From Flavobacterium soli DSM 19725 (GTDB lineage Bacteria > Bacteroidota > Bacteroidia > Flavobacteriales > Flavobacteriaceae): 64,000 nucleotides of DNA. Position numbers and translations under genes: made by a program. Where the stretch lies: the NCBI RefSeq assembly GCF_000422705.1, contig NZ_AUGO01000007.1, forward strand, positions 124,001-188,000, written 5' to 3'. Positions 51,986 to 61,264 of this stretch are shown here, one piece after another (positions within the stretch are counted from its first letter, which is position 1; each line of letters begins with the position of its first letter). The notes beneath the pieces were generated by a model. The model was not told the DNA's origin and ran no database searches. It saw nothing but the letters and a program-made list of their open reading frames with translations.

Positions 51986-54703
51986 ATGAGGGTACCCATT
52001 TTAACCATATTTCTGTTATTTTCATTTCATGCTTCCGCTCAGGAAATATGTAATAATGGTATTGACGATAACGGAAATGATTTGGTGGATATAATCGATG
52101 GTGGATGTCGCTGTAATTCTGCAGTTTCAAAATCATTAATACCAAATCATGATTTTGAAGATTATACTAGTTGTCCCAATGGTTCTTCACAATTATACAA
52201 AGCCTTTCCATGGGTACAAGGAACTTCTGGTAATCCAAGTTACATCAACAGATGTGGATATGTACTTCCCGATTTTGAAAATTATCCTACTAATAACTTT
52301 ATTCCGAATGATGAAATTGAATATTTTCCTTCCGGAAATGGTATTGCTGGTGCAATCATGTCTTCCCCCTACAGCCAGTATATAAAATCAACTTTAACAA
52401 CTCCTATACCCGCTCAAACGGATGCACAATTGTCTATTAGTGTAGCAGCAATTATTTATAAAAACAATGCTGGTCCTTATGAAATGGAAGTTGAGGATCT
52501 TGAACCAATGGATCTTACAATTTATGGAAGTCCAATTATAAATGATTTACCATTTCTTACCAATACCAATCCTGATATACCTGGATCTCCTTGGATAAAA
52601 CTTGGAACAGCTGTTTATGTACCTAAGCCAAATTGGCATGTTACAACTATTAATTTCACTACACCAATTGAAATTCGCGAAGTAATGATTGGAGCACCAG
52701 AAAGTCTTCCAGACTCTTATTATGTTCCACTAATGCACATAGGTTCATATCCTTATTTTCTATATGACGAAGTGATAGTAAACACTTTAGCTGAATCGGA
52801 TGCTTACATTACAAGATCGGGTAGTCTCTGTTCAGACGACATGTCATTAACTGTTCATTTATCCAATCCAACAACAGGAAATGTAGCCTATCAATGGTTT
52901 AAAGAATCGATACCTGTTTATGTAAATGGAAGTTCACCCACACTTGATATTTCTAATAGTATATTTGCCGTAAAAGACGGTACATACGAAGTAATAATTT
53001 ATGACGATACCAATTGTTACAAAGCTTACTATACTCTAAATTTAATTACGCCAAACCCTACAGTAAAAGTAAAACCTCCAAGTTGTAATAACCCGGGAAC
53101 CATTCTTATTACCTCTATCGCTGATGAATATAGTATTGACAATGGTGAAACTTGGAGCACAGATCCATTTTTCGATCCTGTTTTAGCAGGCACATATCTT
53201 GTAGTAACAAAGACAGATGGTTGTGTATCAAGCATAAGAAATGTGATTGTTCCGGCTAGAGCTCAAAATCTTCCAGCACCTCTTATAACTACTAATCAAC
53301 CAGATTCATGTGCCGATATTGGTGATATTATTGTAAATGCAGCAGCAGCACTATATAGTTTTGATAATGGAGAAACTTGGACCTCAACTAATACATTAGA
53401 AGATGCACCTGCTGGAGATTATTTAGTCCTAATGGAAGACGAGACCGGATGCAGATCTCTAGCTCAAGCCATTACCTTGGAAAGCTTTACCAATAATTAC
53501 GCACCACCATCTGGAGATCCGGAACAGTATTTTTGTATATCTGAAAATGCTACAGTTGGTGATATAAATCTAACAGGATTATCTATTTTATGGTATGACG
53601 CTCCTACTGGAGGAAATTTACTACCAACTTCAACACCCGTCATAGAAGGACAAACTTACTACGCAAGTCAATCAGTTAACAACTGTGAGAGTATTACTCG
53701 ATTTGCTGTAACTACTTTTATTAGTACTACATTGAATGCCGCTGGATATGAAACTACAATTTGTGCTAATGACAATGATGAAAATGTATATATAAATTTA
53801 TCTGACTTCAACTCAAATTTGACCCCCTCAACTACCTTCATTTTTCAATATTACAATTCATTAAATGGGGCCGAAAACCAAATCTTAGATGATGAAATCT
53901 TTAACTTTGAAGACTTTGAATTGCTTATTGGCGGCAAAACAATTTATGTTAGAATAAGTAACCAAGGTGGCTGCTTTAAAATTGTTGAGCTATTACTAAA
54001 CATGGTATCCCCTCCATTAATTGATATAAAAGATAATATAGCACTATGTGAAGGAAAAGATCTAACAATAAATGCAGGGATAGGGTTTGATGAATATCTT
54101 TGGTCTACAAATGAAACCACACCTTCAATTACGGTCAATCAACCTGGAAATTATACTGTGACGGTTTCTGAGAATCATGAAAATATTGTTTGTACTAGCA
54201 CCAAAACTTTTACTGTTTTCTCTTCAAATACAGCTACAATAACAGAAATATTAAATTCTGATTGGAACAACGATAAAAATACAATAGTGATAATGTTATC
54301 AGAAAATAGTATTGGCGACTATGAATACTCCTTGGATGGAATAAACTTTCAAGAGTCAAATACTTTCTCAGAGCTGAACGGTGGGGAACATATAGTGTAT
54401 GTTAGAGATAAAAATAACTGTGGTATAATAGATAAAACAATATACTTACTTATGTTTCCAAAATATTTTACCCCAAATGGTGACAGTTTCAACGATACTT
54501 GGGGAGTAAAATTTTTAAAATCAGTAGAGACCTATACAACAGAAATTTATGATCGATATGGAAGGCTTTTAAAAACACTAAAAAACAGCGAAACTTGGGA
54601 TGGTAATTTTAATGGAAAACAACTTCCTTCAACTGATTATTGGTTTCAAATTTCTAGTAGTGACGGAAAAAGCTATCGTTCACATTTTAGCTTAAAAAGA
54701 TAG
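51986..54703 (+). CDS. Type IX-secreted multidomain surface protein (type B sorting domain)
   Basis: A 905-residue exported protein starting MRVPILTIFLLFSFHASAQ at 51986; a TTG start 33 bp upstream is less likely. After the signal peptide comes a Cys/Asp-rich segment ICNNGIDDNGNDLVDIIDGG resembling a calcium-binding surface motif, then a long beta-rich region with Ig-like repeats (YSIDNGETWSTDPFF, YSFDNGETWTSTNTL). The last 85 residues are the gliding-motility-type domain: FPKYFTPNGDSFNDTW, IYDRYGRLLKTL, TWDGNFNGKQLPSTDYWFQI, final FSLKR. It is closest in architecture to the 11.3 kb protein. Confidence 0.9.
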   Translation: MRVPILTIFLLFSFHASAQEICNNGIDDNGNDLVDIIDGGCRCNSAVSKSLIPNHDFEDYTSCPNGSSQLYKAFPWVQGTSGNPSYINRCGYVLPDFENYPTNNFIPNDEIEYFPSGNGIAGAIMSSPYSQYIKSTLTTPIPAQTDAQLSISVAAIIYKNNAGPYEMEVEDLEPMDLTIYGSPIINDLPFLTNTNPDIPGSPWIKLGTAVYVPKPNWHVTTINFTTPIEIREVMIGAPESLPDSYYVPLMHIGSYPYFLYDEVIVNTLAESDAYITRSGSLCSDDMSLTVHLSNPTTGNVAYQWFKESIPVYVNGSSPTLDISNSIFAVKDGTYEVIIYDDTNCYKAYYTLNLITPNPTVKVKPPSCNNPGTILITSIADEYSIDNGETWSTDPFFDPVLAGTYLVVTKTDGCVSSIRNVIVPARAQNLPAPLITTNQPDSCADIGDIIVNAAAALYSFDNGETWTSTNTLEDAPAGDYLVLMEDETGCRSLAQAITLESFTNNYAPPSGDPEQYFCISENATVGDINLTGLSILWYDAPTGGNLLPTSTPVIEGQTYYASQSVNNCESITRFAVTTFISTTLNAAGYETTICANDNDENVYINLSDFNSNLTPSTTFIFQYYNSLNGAENQILDDEIFNFEDFELLIGGKTIYVRISNQGGCFKIVELLLNMVSPPLIDIKDNIALCEGKDLTINAGIGFDEYLWSTNETTPSITVNQPGNYTVTVSENHENIVCTSTKTFTVFSSNTATITEILNSDWNNDKNTIVIMLSENSIGDYEYSLDGINFQESNTFSELNGGEHIVYVRDKNNCGIIDKTIYLLMFPKYFTPNGDSFNDTWGVKFLKSVETYTTEIYDRYGRLLKTLKNSETWDGNFNGKQLPSTDYWFQISSSDGKSYRSHFSLKR

Positions 54704-54885
54704 TTAGGCATAATCTATATTTCCTTTCCAAATGTCTTCTGTATTTTTTTAAATTTTTATCAGCTGCTTCATCTAATATAAGGCATTTGCATAGTCAAAT
54801 TGTCAAACTATGCTTTGAAAAAAAAATATAAAGCTAAAGAAAAACAAAAACACTAATAACTAATACAATTTTAAAATATTAATCG

Positions 54886-54901
54886 TAATATTGCAATATT
54901 A
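54886..54901. promoter_or_regulatory. ArsR-type operator upstream of arsR
   Basis: Perfect 16-bp palindrome TAATATTGCAATATTA, 14 bp before the arsR start, the expected place for autoregulation. A matching core GCAATATTGC occurs before the next gene. Confidence 0.7.
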
Positions 54902-54914
54902 AAACCAATCCATC

Positions 54915-55241
54915 ATGGGAGCCACCAAAACCGAACATTTTACCGACAAGCAAAACCAAATCGCCATCATAGCAAAAGCACTGGGTCACCCTGCAAGAAT
55001 CGCCATCATCGAATATTTGCTAAAGGTAAACGAGTGTATCTGTGGTGATATTGTAAACGAATTACCCCTTGCCCAACCTACAGTTTCACAACATTTGAAA
55101 GAACTCAAAAACGCAGGCTTAATAAAAGGGAATATCGAAGGTACTTCTGTTTGCTACTGCATCGACGAGAAAGCCTTTGCTCTTTTGAATAGCTACTTTT
55201 CGAATATTATAACGATCGTAACCCAACAAAAGTGCTGCTAA
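54915..55241 (+). CDS. arsR: ArsR/SmtB-family metalloregulator
   Basis: A 108-residue winged-helix repressor: ALGHPARIAIIEYLLKVNEC at the N-terminal helices, recognition helix LPLAQPTVSQHLKELKNAGL, and wing IEGTSVCYCIDEKAF. Metal-binding cysteines include the pair in NECICGDI and others at the C-terminus (QKCC). It should repress the ars genes by binding the palindromes at 54886 and 55267 and let go when arsenite or antimonite binds. Confidence 0.94.
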   Translation: MGATKTEHFTDKQNQIAIIAKALGHPARIAIIEYLLKVNECICGDIVNELPLAQPTVSQHLKELKNAGLIKGNIEGTSVCYCIDEKAFALLNSYFSNIITIVTQQKCC

Positions 55242-55266
55242 AGCATTTTTTTTATCCTTCTATATC

Positions 55267-55276
55267 GCAATATTGC
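55267..55276. promoter_or_regulatory. Second ArsR-type operator core
   Basis: GCAATATTGC, the same palindromic core as upstream of arsR, 27 bp before the next gene. Confidence 0.6.
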
Positions 55277-55302
55277 ATTATAACATTTAATATAAAATAA
55301 TC

Positions 55303-55782
55303 ATGAAACTATCAGATGTAAAAGACCTTCTTCCTACTTTGGAAAATGTAGAATTTCAACTCGAAAACGGCACCTTTGTACCCGAACATTTCCATGTTAC
55401 AGAAGTGGGGATGATCACTAAAAACTTTATTGATTGTGGAGGTGTCATCCGCAAAGAACAAGTTGTAAACTTTCAATTGTGGAATGCTGATGATTTTGAA
55501 CACCGCTTGAAACCAGGAAAATTACTCAACATCATCAAGCTTTCAGAAGAAAAACTGGGCATTCAGGATGTAGAAATCGAAGTGGAATACCAAAGCGAAA
55601 CTATCGGGAAATATGACCTTGATTTCAACGGTAAGAACTTTGTACTAAGAAACAAAACCACGGCTTGCCTAGCTCAGGATGCTTGCGGTATCCCTTCAGA
55701 AAAACAAAAAAGAAGCTTGAGCGAATTGACCGCTACCTCAGCCAATTCATGTGCTCCAGGTTCTGGTTGTTGTAAATTTTAA
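55303..55782 (+). CDS. DUF6428 family protein in ars operon
   Basis: A 159-residue cytoplasmic protein common in Bacteroidota arsenic operons (DUF6428). Seen: FVPEHFHVTEVGMITKNFID, QLWNADDFEHRLKPGKLL and a Cys-rich tail (SCAPGSGCCKF) that could bind arsenite. No enzyme motif. Its position between arsR and the reductase suggests a role in arsenic handling, but this is inference. Confidence 0.85.
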   Translation: MKLSDVKDLLPTLENVEFQLENGTFVPEHFHVTEVGMITKNFIDCGGVIRKEQVVNFQLWNADDFEHRLKPGKLLNIIKLSEEKLGIQDVEIEVEYQSETIGKYDLDFNGKNFVLRNKTTACLAQDACGIPSEKQKRSLSELTATSANSCAPGSGCCKF

Positions 55783-55818
55783 AAAACTTGGTGAGAAGAA
55801 ATCATAAACTAAAAACAA

Positions 55819-56430
55819 ATGAACACAACACTTTCCCATTACATCACAAAAATTGAAGCCCAAGAAATAAGCGAGGTTCGAAAGGCCCTTTTGCAACCTC
55901 TTGTTGACTTCATCCAGCAAAAAGTGAACAATCAGCAACCAATTGACATCAACTTTATTTGTACCCACAATTCACGTCGTAGTCATCTGTCGCAAATTTG
56001 GGCACAAACCGCAGCCGCTCATTACAAAATTCAAAATGTAAATTGCTATTCTGGCGGAACGGAAGCCACTGCCCTTTTCCCAAAAGTAGCCAAAACCCTT
56101 GCCGATAGTGGTTTTGAAATTCTAACTTTAAGCGAAGGCAACAACCCTGTCTATGCTATCAAGCATGATGAAAATGCCGCACCAATCATTGGTTTCTCAA
56201 AAAAATATGACGATGCCTTCAACCCTGTTTCGGGTTTTGCAGCCATCATGACCTGTTCTCAAGCCGATGGTGGTTGTCCGTTTATTGCTGGTGCCGAAAA
56301 ACGTATCCCGATTACCTTCGAAGACCCAAAAGCATTTGACAACACGCCTCAGCAAGACGAAAAATACGAGGAACGAAGCTTGCAAATTGCTTCCGAAATG
56401 TTCTATGTGTTTTCCAAAATCTCTAAGTAA
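55819..56430 (+). CDS. arsC: Low-molecular-weight phosphatase-type arsenate reductase
   Basis: A 203-residue protein of the LMW protein-tyrosine-phosphatase/ArsC fold, with P-loop CTHNSRRS (residues 50-57) right after FI-strand. Arsenate reductases of this kind reduce arsenate to arsenite via a Cys cascade; further Cys ([12 protein letters not shown]) fit that. The order arsR-DUF6428-reductase-acr3 supports arsenate as substrate over phosphotyrosine. Ends 1 bp before acr3. Confidence 0.86.
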   Translation: MNTTLSHYITKIEAQEISEVRKALLQPLVDFIQQKVNNQQPIDINFICTHNSRRSHLSQIWAQTAAAHYKIQNVNCYSGGTEATALFPKVAKTLADSGFEILTLSEGNNPVYAIKHDENAAPIIGFSKKYDDAFNPVSGFAAIMTCSQADGGCPFIAGAEKRIPITFEDPKAFDNTPQQDEKYEERSLQIASEMFYVFSKISK

Positions 56431-56431
56431 T

Positions 56432-57466
56432 ATGCAGCCAAAACTGAAATTCCTCGACCGTTATCTGACCCTTTGGATCTTCTTGGCAATGGCTATTGGT
56501 GTAGGCCTTGGCTATGTGTTTCCAAATATTTCCGCTATAACCGATTCTTTATCGGTTGGCACTACCAATATTCCGCTTGCTATCGGGTTGATCCTGATGA
56601 TGTATCCTCCACTTGCTAAAGTCGATTATTCGCTTTTGCCGGTGGCTTTTAAGGACAAAAAAGTAATGTCGCTCTCGCTGTTGCTCAACTGGATCATTGG
56701 TCCCATCTTGATGTTTATCCTCGCCATCATCTTCCTTCGCGATGAACCCGATTATATGGTAGGACTTATTTTGATTGGACTAGCAAGATGCATCGCGATG
56801 GTAATTGTTTGGAACGATTTGGCCAAAGGCAACCGTGAATATGCCGCTCTTTTGGTCGCTCTCAACAGCATCTTCCAAATTTTTTCGTATAGCTTTTTTG
56901 TGTGGCTCTTCATCAATGTATTGCCACAAAAATTGGGTCTGGGGAACTTTAATGTGAGTGTCCCGATGGGCGATGTGACGGAAAGTGTACTGATTTATCT
57001 CGGTATTCCGTTTCTTGCAGGTTTCCTGAGCCGCTATTTCCTTACGAAAACCAAAGGAAAAGAATGGTACAACCGCAGGTTTGTTCCCGCCATTTCGCCG
57101 ATCACGCTTTATGCCTTGCTCTTCACCATAATCCTGATGTTTAGCCTCAAGGGCGATAAGATCCTCGAACTTCCAATGGATGTCATCAAAGTGGCGATCC
57201 CGCTGGTGGTTTATTTTGTGTTGATGTTCTTTATCAGCTTCTTTGTCAACAAGTCGATGGGGGTTTCCTATGACCGTAACGCTTCTATCTCGTTTACGGC
57301 TACAGGCAACAACTTTGAGTTGGCGATTGCCGTAGCGATTGCGGTTTTCGGCATCCATTCGCCACAGGCTTTTGTAGGGGTTATTGGGCCGCTGGTCGAA
57401 GTTCCGGTGCTGATTTTATTGGTGAGGGCGAGTTTGTTTTTGAAGAAGAAATATTATACGGTTTAA
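56432..57466 (+). CDS. acr3: Acr3-family arsenite efflux transporter
   Basis: A 344-residue integral membrane transporter with about ten hydrophobic helices, start [19 protein letters not shown] at 56432. Family motifs: [28 protein letters not shown] with the conserved functional Cys, and [20 protein letters not shown]. It exports arsenite using the proton motive force. A longer in-frame start overlapping arsC is rejected. The last gene of the ars operon. Confidence 0.95.
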   Translation: MQPKLKFLDRYLTLWIFLAMAIGVGLGYVFPNISAITDSLSVGTTNIPLAIGLILMMYPPLAKVDYSLLPVAFKDKKVMSLSLLLNWIIGPILMFILAIIFLRDEPDYMVGLILIGLARCIAMVIVWNDLAKGNREYAALLVALNSIFQIFSYSFFVWLFINVLPQKLGLGNFNVSVPMGDVTESVLIYLGIPFLAGFLSRYFLTKTKGKEWYNRRFVPAISPITLYALLFTIILMFSLKGDKILELPMDVIKVAIPLVVYFVLMFFISFFVNKSMGVSYDRNASISFTATGNNFELAIAVAIAVFGIHSPQAFVGVIGPLVEVPVLILLVRASLFLKKKYYTV

Positions 57467-57847
57467 CCACGAAGAACACGAAGGTTTTACGCGAAGGTCG
57501 CTAAGAAATTTTAAACATTAAGAAGTTAAGGTTTTGAACCATTAAGGGATTAAGTTTAATTAAGGTGGTACTTAATGAAACTTGATGTCTTTTTAACCAC
57601 AAAGAACACGAAGGTTTCGCAATCCCGAAGCTTCGGGACACTAAGCTTTGGGTTGTTTTTAGGGTGAATTTAAACATTAAGAAGTTAAGGTTTTGAACCA
57701 TTAAGGTGTTAAGAAAATTAAGGTGGTACTTAATGAAACTTAACACCTTAATGGTTTTCTTTTTTATCATCCGAATCATATAGCGAAAGATTTGAATACT
57801 AATTTTTGTTACATTCGTATCAAACTTTCAAGAAAAATGAAACCAAA
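57467..57847. repeat. Intergenic repeat cluster (two ~73-bp direct copies)
   Basis: No gene seen. Copies at 57511-57583 and 57670-57741 share TTAAACATTAAGAAGTTAAG, GGTTTTGAACCATTAAGG and GGTGGTACTTAATGAAACTT with only a small variable patch. Each is preceded by a second shared unit, ACCAC-A/G-AAGAACACGAAGGTTT (57466 and 57597). The CATTAAGAAGTTAAG part also forms the mutB terminator. The minus-strand open frame covering this stretch is repeat-derived, not a gene. Confidence 0.8.
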
Positions 57848-58657
57848 ATGAACAAAGAACACAACTACATCAACATCAACCGAGCCTCTTGGAACAATAG
57901 AACGGATGCCCATTTGCAATCGGCGTTTTATGACATGGAGGGTTTTCTAAAGGGGAATAGTTCGCTTAACAGTATTGAACTTGAATTGCTGGGTGATGTT
58001 GCAGGAAAGACCATCTTGCATTTGCAGTGTCATTTTGGTCAGGACACCATTTCGCTCAGCCGACTTGGTGCAGTAGCCACTGGCGTTGATTTGGCCGACA
58101 AAGCCATTGATAGTGCCAGACAAATTGCAAACGAAACAGGGTCTGATGCAACGTTTATTTGCTGTGATATTTATGATTTGCCGCATCACTTGGACCAGCA
58201 GTTTGATATCGTTTTCACGAGTTATGGAACCATTGGTTGGCTTCCCGATCTGGACAAATGGGCTAAGATTGTTTCGCGCTTTCTAAAACCTAGTGGTAAG
58301 TTTTTGATTGTTGAGTTTCATCCTGTCGTTTGGATGTTTGACGATAACTTTGAAAAGATTGGCTATAACTATTTCAACTCGGGTGCGATCATCGAAACCG
58401 AAAACGGAACGTATGCCGACAAAACGGCGGCTATTATACAGGAATATGTGACATGGAACCACAGTTTGAGCGAGGTAGTCAACAGCTTGATCCAAAACGG
58501 ACTTGCTATCGATTCCCTAAACGAGTATGACTATTCGCCCTACGACTGCTTTAACAACACCATCGAGTTTGAACCTAAAAAATTTAGAATCGCCACTCTC
58601 GAAAATAAAATTCCGATGGTATATGCTATAAAGGCGACCAAGAAAGTCAACGAGTAA
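57848..58657 (+). CDS. Class I SAM-dependent methyltransferase
   Basis: A 269-residue methyltransferase starting MNKEHNYININRASWNN at 57848. The SAM motif I is KTILHLQCHFGQDTISL (about 57-73), followed by VDLADKAIDSARQIA and FDIVFTSYGTIGWLPDLDKW. The substrate is not evident. Codon use resembles neighbours. No clear operon partner. Confidence 0.9.
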   Translation: MNKEHNYININRASWNNRTDAHLQSAFYDMEGFLKGNSSLNSIELELLGDVAGKTILHLQCHFGQDTISLSRLGAVATGVDLADKAIDSARQIANETGSDATFICCDIYDLPHHLDQQFDIVFTSYGTIGWLPDLDKWAKIVSRFLKPSGKFLIVEFHPVVWMFDDNFEKIGYNYFNSGAIIETENGTYADKTAAIIQEYVTWNHSLSEVVNSLIQNGLAIDSLNEYDYSPYDCFNNTIEFEPKKFRIATLENKIPMVYAIKATKKVNE

Positions 58658-58695
58658 AAGCAACATGCTAAACCTCAACCCACAATAAATTAAAC

Positions 58696-59346
58696 ATGAA
58701 AAAAATACTATTTATCTTCCTGCTTACCCATTTAAGTTGCACCTCACAAACAGATTGTCCCGAGGGAATCAACCTGCTGCCGATGTATGGCGATGTCAAG
58801 AAATGTGCCCGACAGTTGCAATTGGATGAGGAATTTATCTTGGAATCCGAGAAGCAGTTTGGCGACCGTAGAGAAGCTTCGGTGTTTTATGTAGATAAGG
58901 GTTGGGATTATTTTAATCAGAATGACTTTGATACTGCCATGAAACGTTTTAATCAGGCGTGGCTTTTGGATCCGAATCATCCACAGGTGTATTGGGGCTT
59001 TGGCAACATCCTGGGCAAGAAAGGTGCCTTTGAACAATCGGTCAAGTTTTTAGAACAGTCTATCGCCATAGAACCTTTAAACCGAAATGTGTATGAATCG
59101 TTAGCCACAAGTTATGGTCAGTTGTATCTAAAGACGCGAAAAGAAACCTACATGAACCTCCGAATCAAAGCCTTGAGAAAGGCCATTGCTCTTTCGCCAA
59201 AGAATGCCTCAGCATACGGAGAATTGGCCAACTCCTATGCCTATTTCACCCAAAAGGACAGCCTGATCAAATACATCAAGATCACGGATGCACTCGATCC
59301 CTCTATCATCAGCGATGAAGTGAGAGCGATGGCAAAGAAAAAATAG
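58696..59346 (+). CDS. TPR-repeat lipoprotein
   Basis: A 216-residue exported protein with lipoprotein signal (LTHLSC, Cys at about 15). TPR-like units: YFNQNDFDTAMKRFNQAWLLDP, FGNILGKKGAFEQSVKFLEQSIAIEP, LAKAIALSPKN-type helix. It is 38 bp after the methyltransferase and may be co-transcribed. Role unknown. Confidence 0.85.
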   Translation: MKKILFIFLLTHLSCTSQTDCPEGINLLPMYGDVKKCARQLQLDEEFILESEKQFGDRREASVFYVDKGWDYFNQNDFDTAMKRFNQAWLLDPNHPQVYWGFGNILGKKGAFEQSVKFLEQSIAIEPLNRNVYESLATSYGQLYLKTRKETYMNLRIKALRKAIALSPKNASAYGELANSYAYFTQKDSLIKYIKITDALDPSIISDEVRAMAKKK

Positions 59347-59442
59347 GGGTCCTATCTAGATGGGTGAAATACGGATCTGATTTTGGAGCCTACCGCTGGA
59401 AAAAGAAACAATTATTGCTTCGGCTCAAAAAGCTAAATCCCC

Positions 59443-59468
59443 AAGCCTTTCAATCGAAAGGCTTTTTT
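59443..59468 (+). terminator. Terminator after TPR lipoprotein
   Basis: AAGCCTTT / AAAGGCTT hairpin followed by eight T. Confidence 0.8.
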
Positions 59469-59519
59469 TTATTTGAAAAATCCTTGGAGTGCTTCAAAAT
59501 CGCCCTTACCCGCCTTATC

Positions 59520-59815
59520 CAACCCCCTTAGGGTGGTTCGGAACCACGTGTTTGGGGTTCCGAAATGGTTAAAAGCAGTATAGTAACCCCAAATACCCGG
59601 TTCCGAACCACGTTAACCCTGGTTCCGAACCGCCTTTACCCCCTTCAACAAGGCCCCCCTCCCCCCTTGGGTAACCACCCTTTTGCGGTTCTGAACCGGG
59701 TATTTGGGGTTGGTGAAGCGGTTGCAACCAGTTCACCACCCCCTTTGTCGTGGTTCCGAAGCACCCTACCCCCCTTAGGCAAGGCCCCCTCCCTCCTTGT
59801 GCAACACTCCTGTTA
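59520..59815. repeat. C-rich array of GGTTCCGAACC palindromes
   Basis: About 300 bp, strongly C-rich on the + strand and unlike the AT-rich surroundings. Six full or partial GGTTCCGAACC palindromes (59535, 59556, 59599, 59621, 59687, 59752). A 25-bp inverted repeat around AACCCCAAATACCCGG (59585-59609 and 59687-59711) encloses 77 bp. A pair of imperfect 45-bp direct repeats containing CAAGGCCCCC (59640-59680, 59770-59810) is also present. No coding likeness. Confidence 0.75.
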
Positions 59816-60214
59816 TTAAGTCAAGCGGTTTGGTTGACTCTTTATATTCTCAATTTAATGATATTGTATGCAACACCCCATACTTCATAATACAATTGAT
59901 CAAAAGGGGTTTATAACATTTCAACGAACTAAACTACAAACACACTCGGCTATTTTTGAAAGAATATTGGTTTCTTTTTAAATCTTTTTTAGCTTTTACG
60001 GAAAACCGTAATGTAATGGTGTAGCGATTGTTTAGGTTTGTGTTAAAGAAATAGGGTTTCCCCTAGTTGTGGGGAGGTTTTATTTGGTATTTTTGGGAAT
60101 GAATTATAATAAGCGAAATAAACCTTCGCCAATCTACCCAAATTTGGGTGTATATGCGAAGGTTTGTTTCGCATATTTGATAGTTAGTGGCAATTTAACA
60201 CTACAACAGAAAAT
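59816..60214. other. Intergenic region with operator-like palindromes
   Basis: No gene. Contains TACGGAAAACCGTA (59997-60010), a perfect 5-bp-arm hairpin that looks like a regulator site, and a nested hairpin (60113-60172): outer arms GCGAAATAAACCTTCGC / GCGAAGGTTTGTTTCGC and inner ACCCAAATTTGGGT. The latter lies 43 bp before the nuclease gene and may be a cassette boundary. Confidence 0.6.
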
Positions 60215-61264
60215 ATGGCTGACTGGAACAAAATCTCTTATGAAGAATTTGAACAACTTTGTTATGAAATAATATCAAGCGAAGGATTTTACAATATAAC
60301 AAGACTTGGTGGAACTGGTGATAGAGGAAGGGATTTAATTGCTGAAAAACTTTCCCCACTATTACATGGCTCAAATGAAGTTCAACGGTGGATAATCCAA
60401 TGTAAAAGATATACAACTACAAAACTTACTATTGAAGATTTAGCTGCGGAACTAAACAAAGTAAGAATGCACAAGCCTGATTATTATTTACTATTAATAA
60501 CAAATGCCTTAAATCCAAATTTATATGATTGGTTACAACAAGTTAAAACTGAATATTCTTTTAAAATACATATTTTTGGGGTTGACTGGTTAGAAAATCA
60601 ATTACAAAAAAGCCCATTACTGTATAAGCGTTTTTTTGAAAAAAATGATACTTACAGCCATCTTTTTAGAGTAAATCCAAATACAGATTTGCAAATATAT
60701 ACTGCCGGCAAAATGCCAACAGAAGCAATAAGAAACTCTATTACTTGGTGGAGAAAAGAGTTGCAAAACGAAACCAAAATGTTACAAAAGAAAATTGGAT
60801 TTTACCATCCAGAATTTGCAGGTTGTGATCATACTGGAATCTATCTTTCAGAAACTGTACAAACAGATTTTGGAATGATTTCGCAATCAGATTTGGTTAT
60901 AGCATACTTGGAAAATCGTGAACAATTTGGAACCATAACTGAGATTATGATTGCATATTCAATGAATAAACAATTAGCTATTTTTATTGATGAAGACATA
61001 AAGACTGAAATCAAATCTAACGAATATGATGAGATAACTGAAGTAAATATGGATTATTATGGAGAAGTTTATGAAAAAGTTTTTGAGACTAATCATATCT
61101 GTCCATGTGATTTAATGAATGAATTAAAACCAATTCACATGAACAACTACTGGTTTATGATAGAGTTTTTACGTTTACGTCAGCCAAACGCACATATTCA
61201 AATGACTACAAAAAATTCTGTTATAAAAGATATGTATAAATATATCGAACAAACCATAAAATAA
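60215..61264 (+). CDS. Mrr-type PD-(D/E)XK nuclease fused to deoxyribosyltransferase-like domain
   Basis: A 349-residue protein not matching a named defence gene that I know. Residues 1-130 are a PD-(D/E)XK restriction endonuclease domain of the Mrr group: YEEFEQLCYEIISSEGF, then GGTGDRGRDLIAEK (D40) and WIIQCKRY (Q62, K64). Residues about 160-300 look like a nucleoside 2-deoxyribosyltransferase/TIR-like Rossmann domain: IYTAGKMPTE, DLVIAYLENREQFGTITEIM with a candidate catalytic Glu, then AYSMNKQLAIFID. Such nucleotide-cleaving or sensing domains occur in phage-defence proteins. It is AT-rich, alone on its strand and bordered by complex inverted repeats, so probably horizontally moved. Confidence 0.7.
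   Translation: MADWNKISYEEFEQLCYEIISSEGFYNITRLGGTGDRGRDLIAEKLSPLLHGSNEVQRWIIQCKRYTTTKLTIEDLAAELNKVRMHKPDYYLLLITNALNPNLYDWLQQVKTEYSFKIHIFGVDWLENQLQKSPLLYKRFFEKNDTYSHLFRVNPNTDLQIYTAGKMPTEAIRNSITWWRKELQNETKMLQKKIGFYHPEFAGCDHTGIYLSETVQTDFGMISQSDLVIAYLENREQFGTITEIMIAYSMNKQLAIFIDEDIKTEIKSNEYDEITEVNMDYYGEVYEKVFETNHICPCDLMNELKPIHMNNYWFMIEFLRLRQPNAHIQMTTKNSVIKDMYKYIEQTIK

Noticed and set aside
57501..57779. Minus-strand 92-codon open frame
   Set aside because: It is made of two copies of an intergenic repeat, and its protein repeats MVQNLNFLMFK; no start region or family likeness.
59520..59815. CRISPR array
   Set aside because: The palindromes are short and unevenly spaced, with no uniform spacers and no cas genes.
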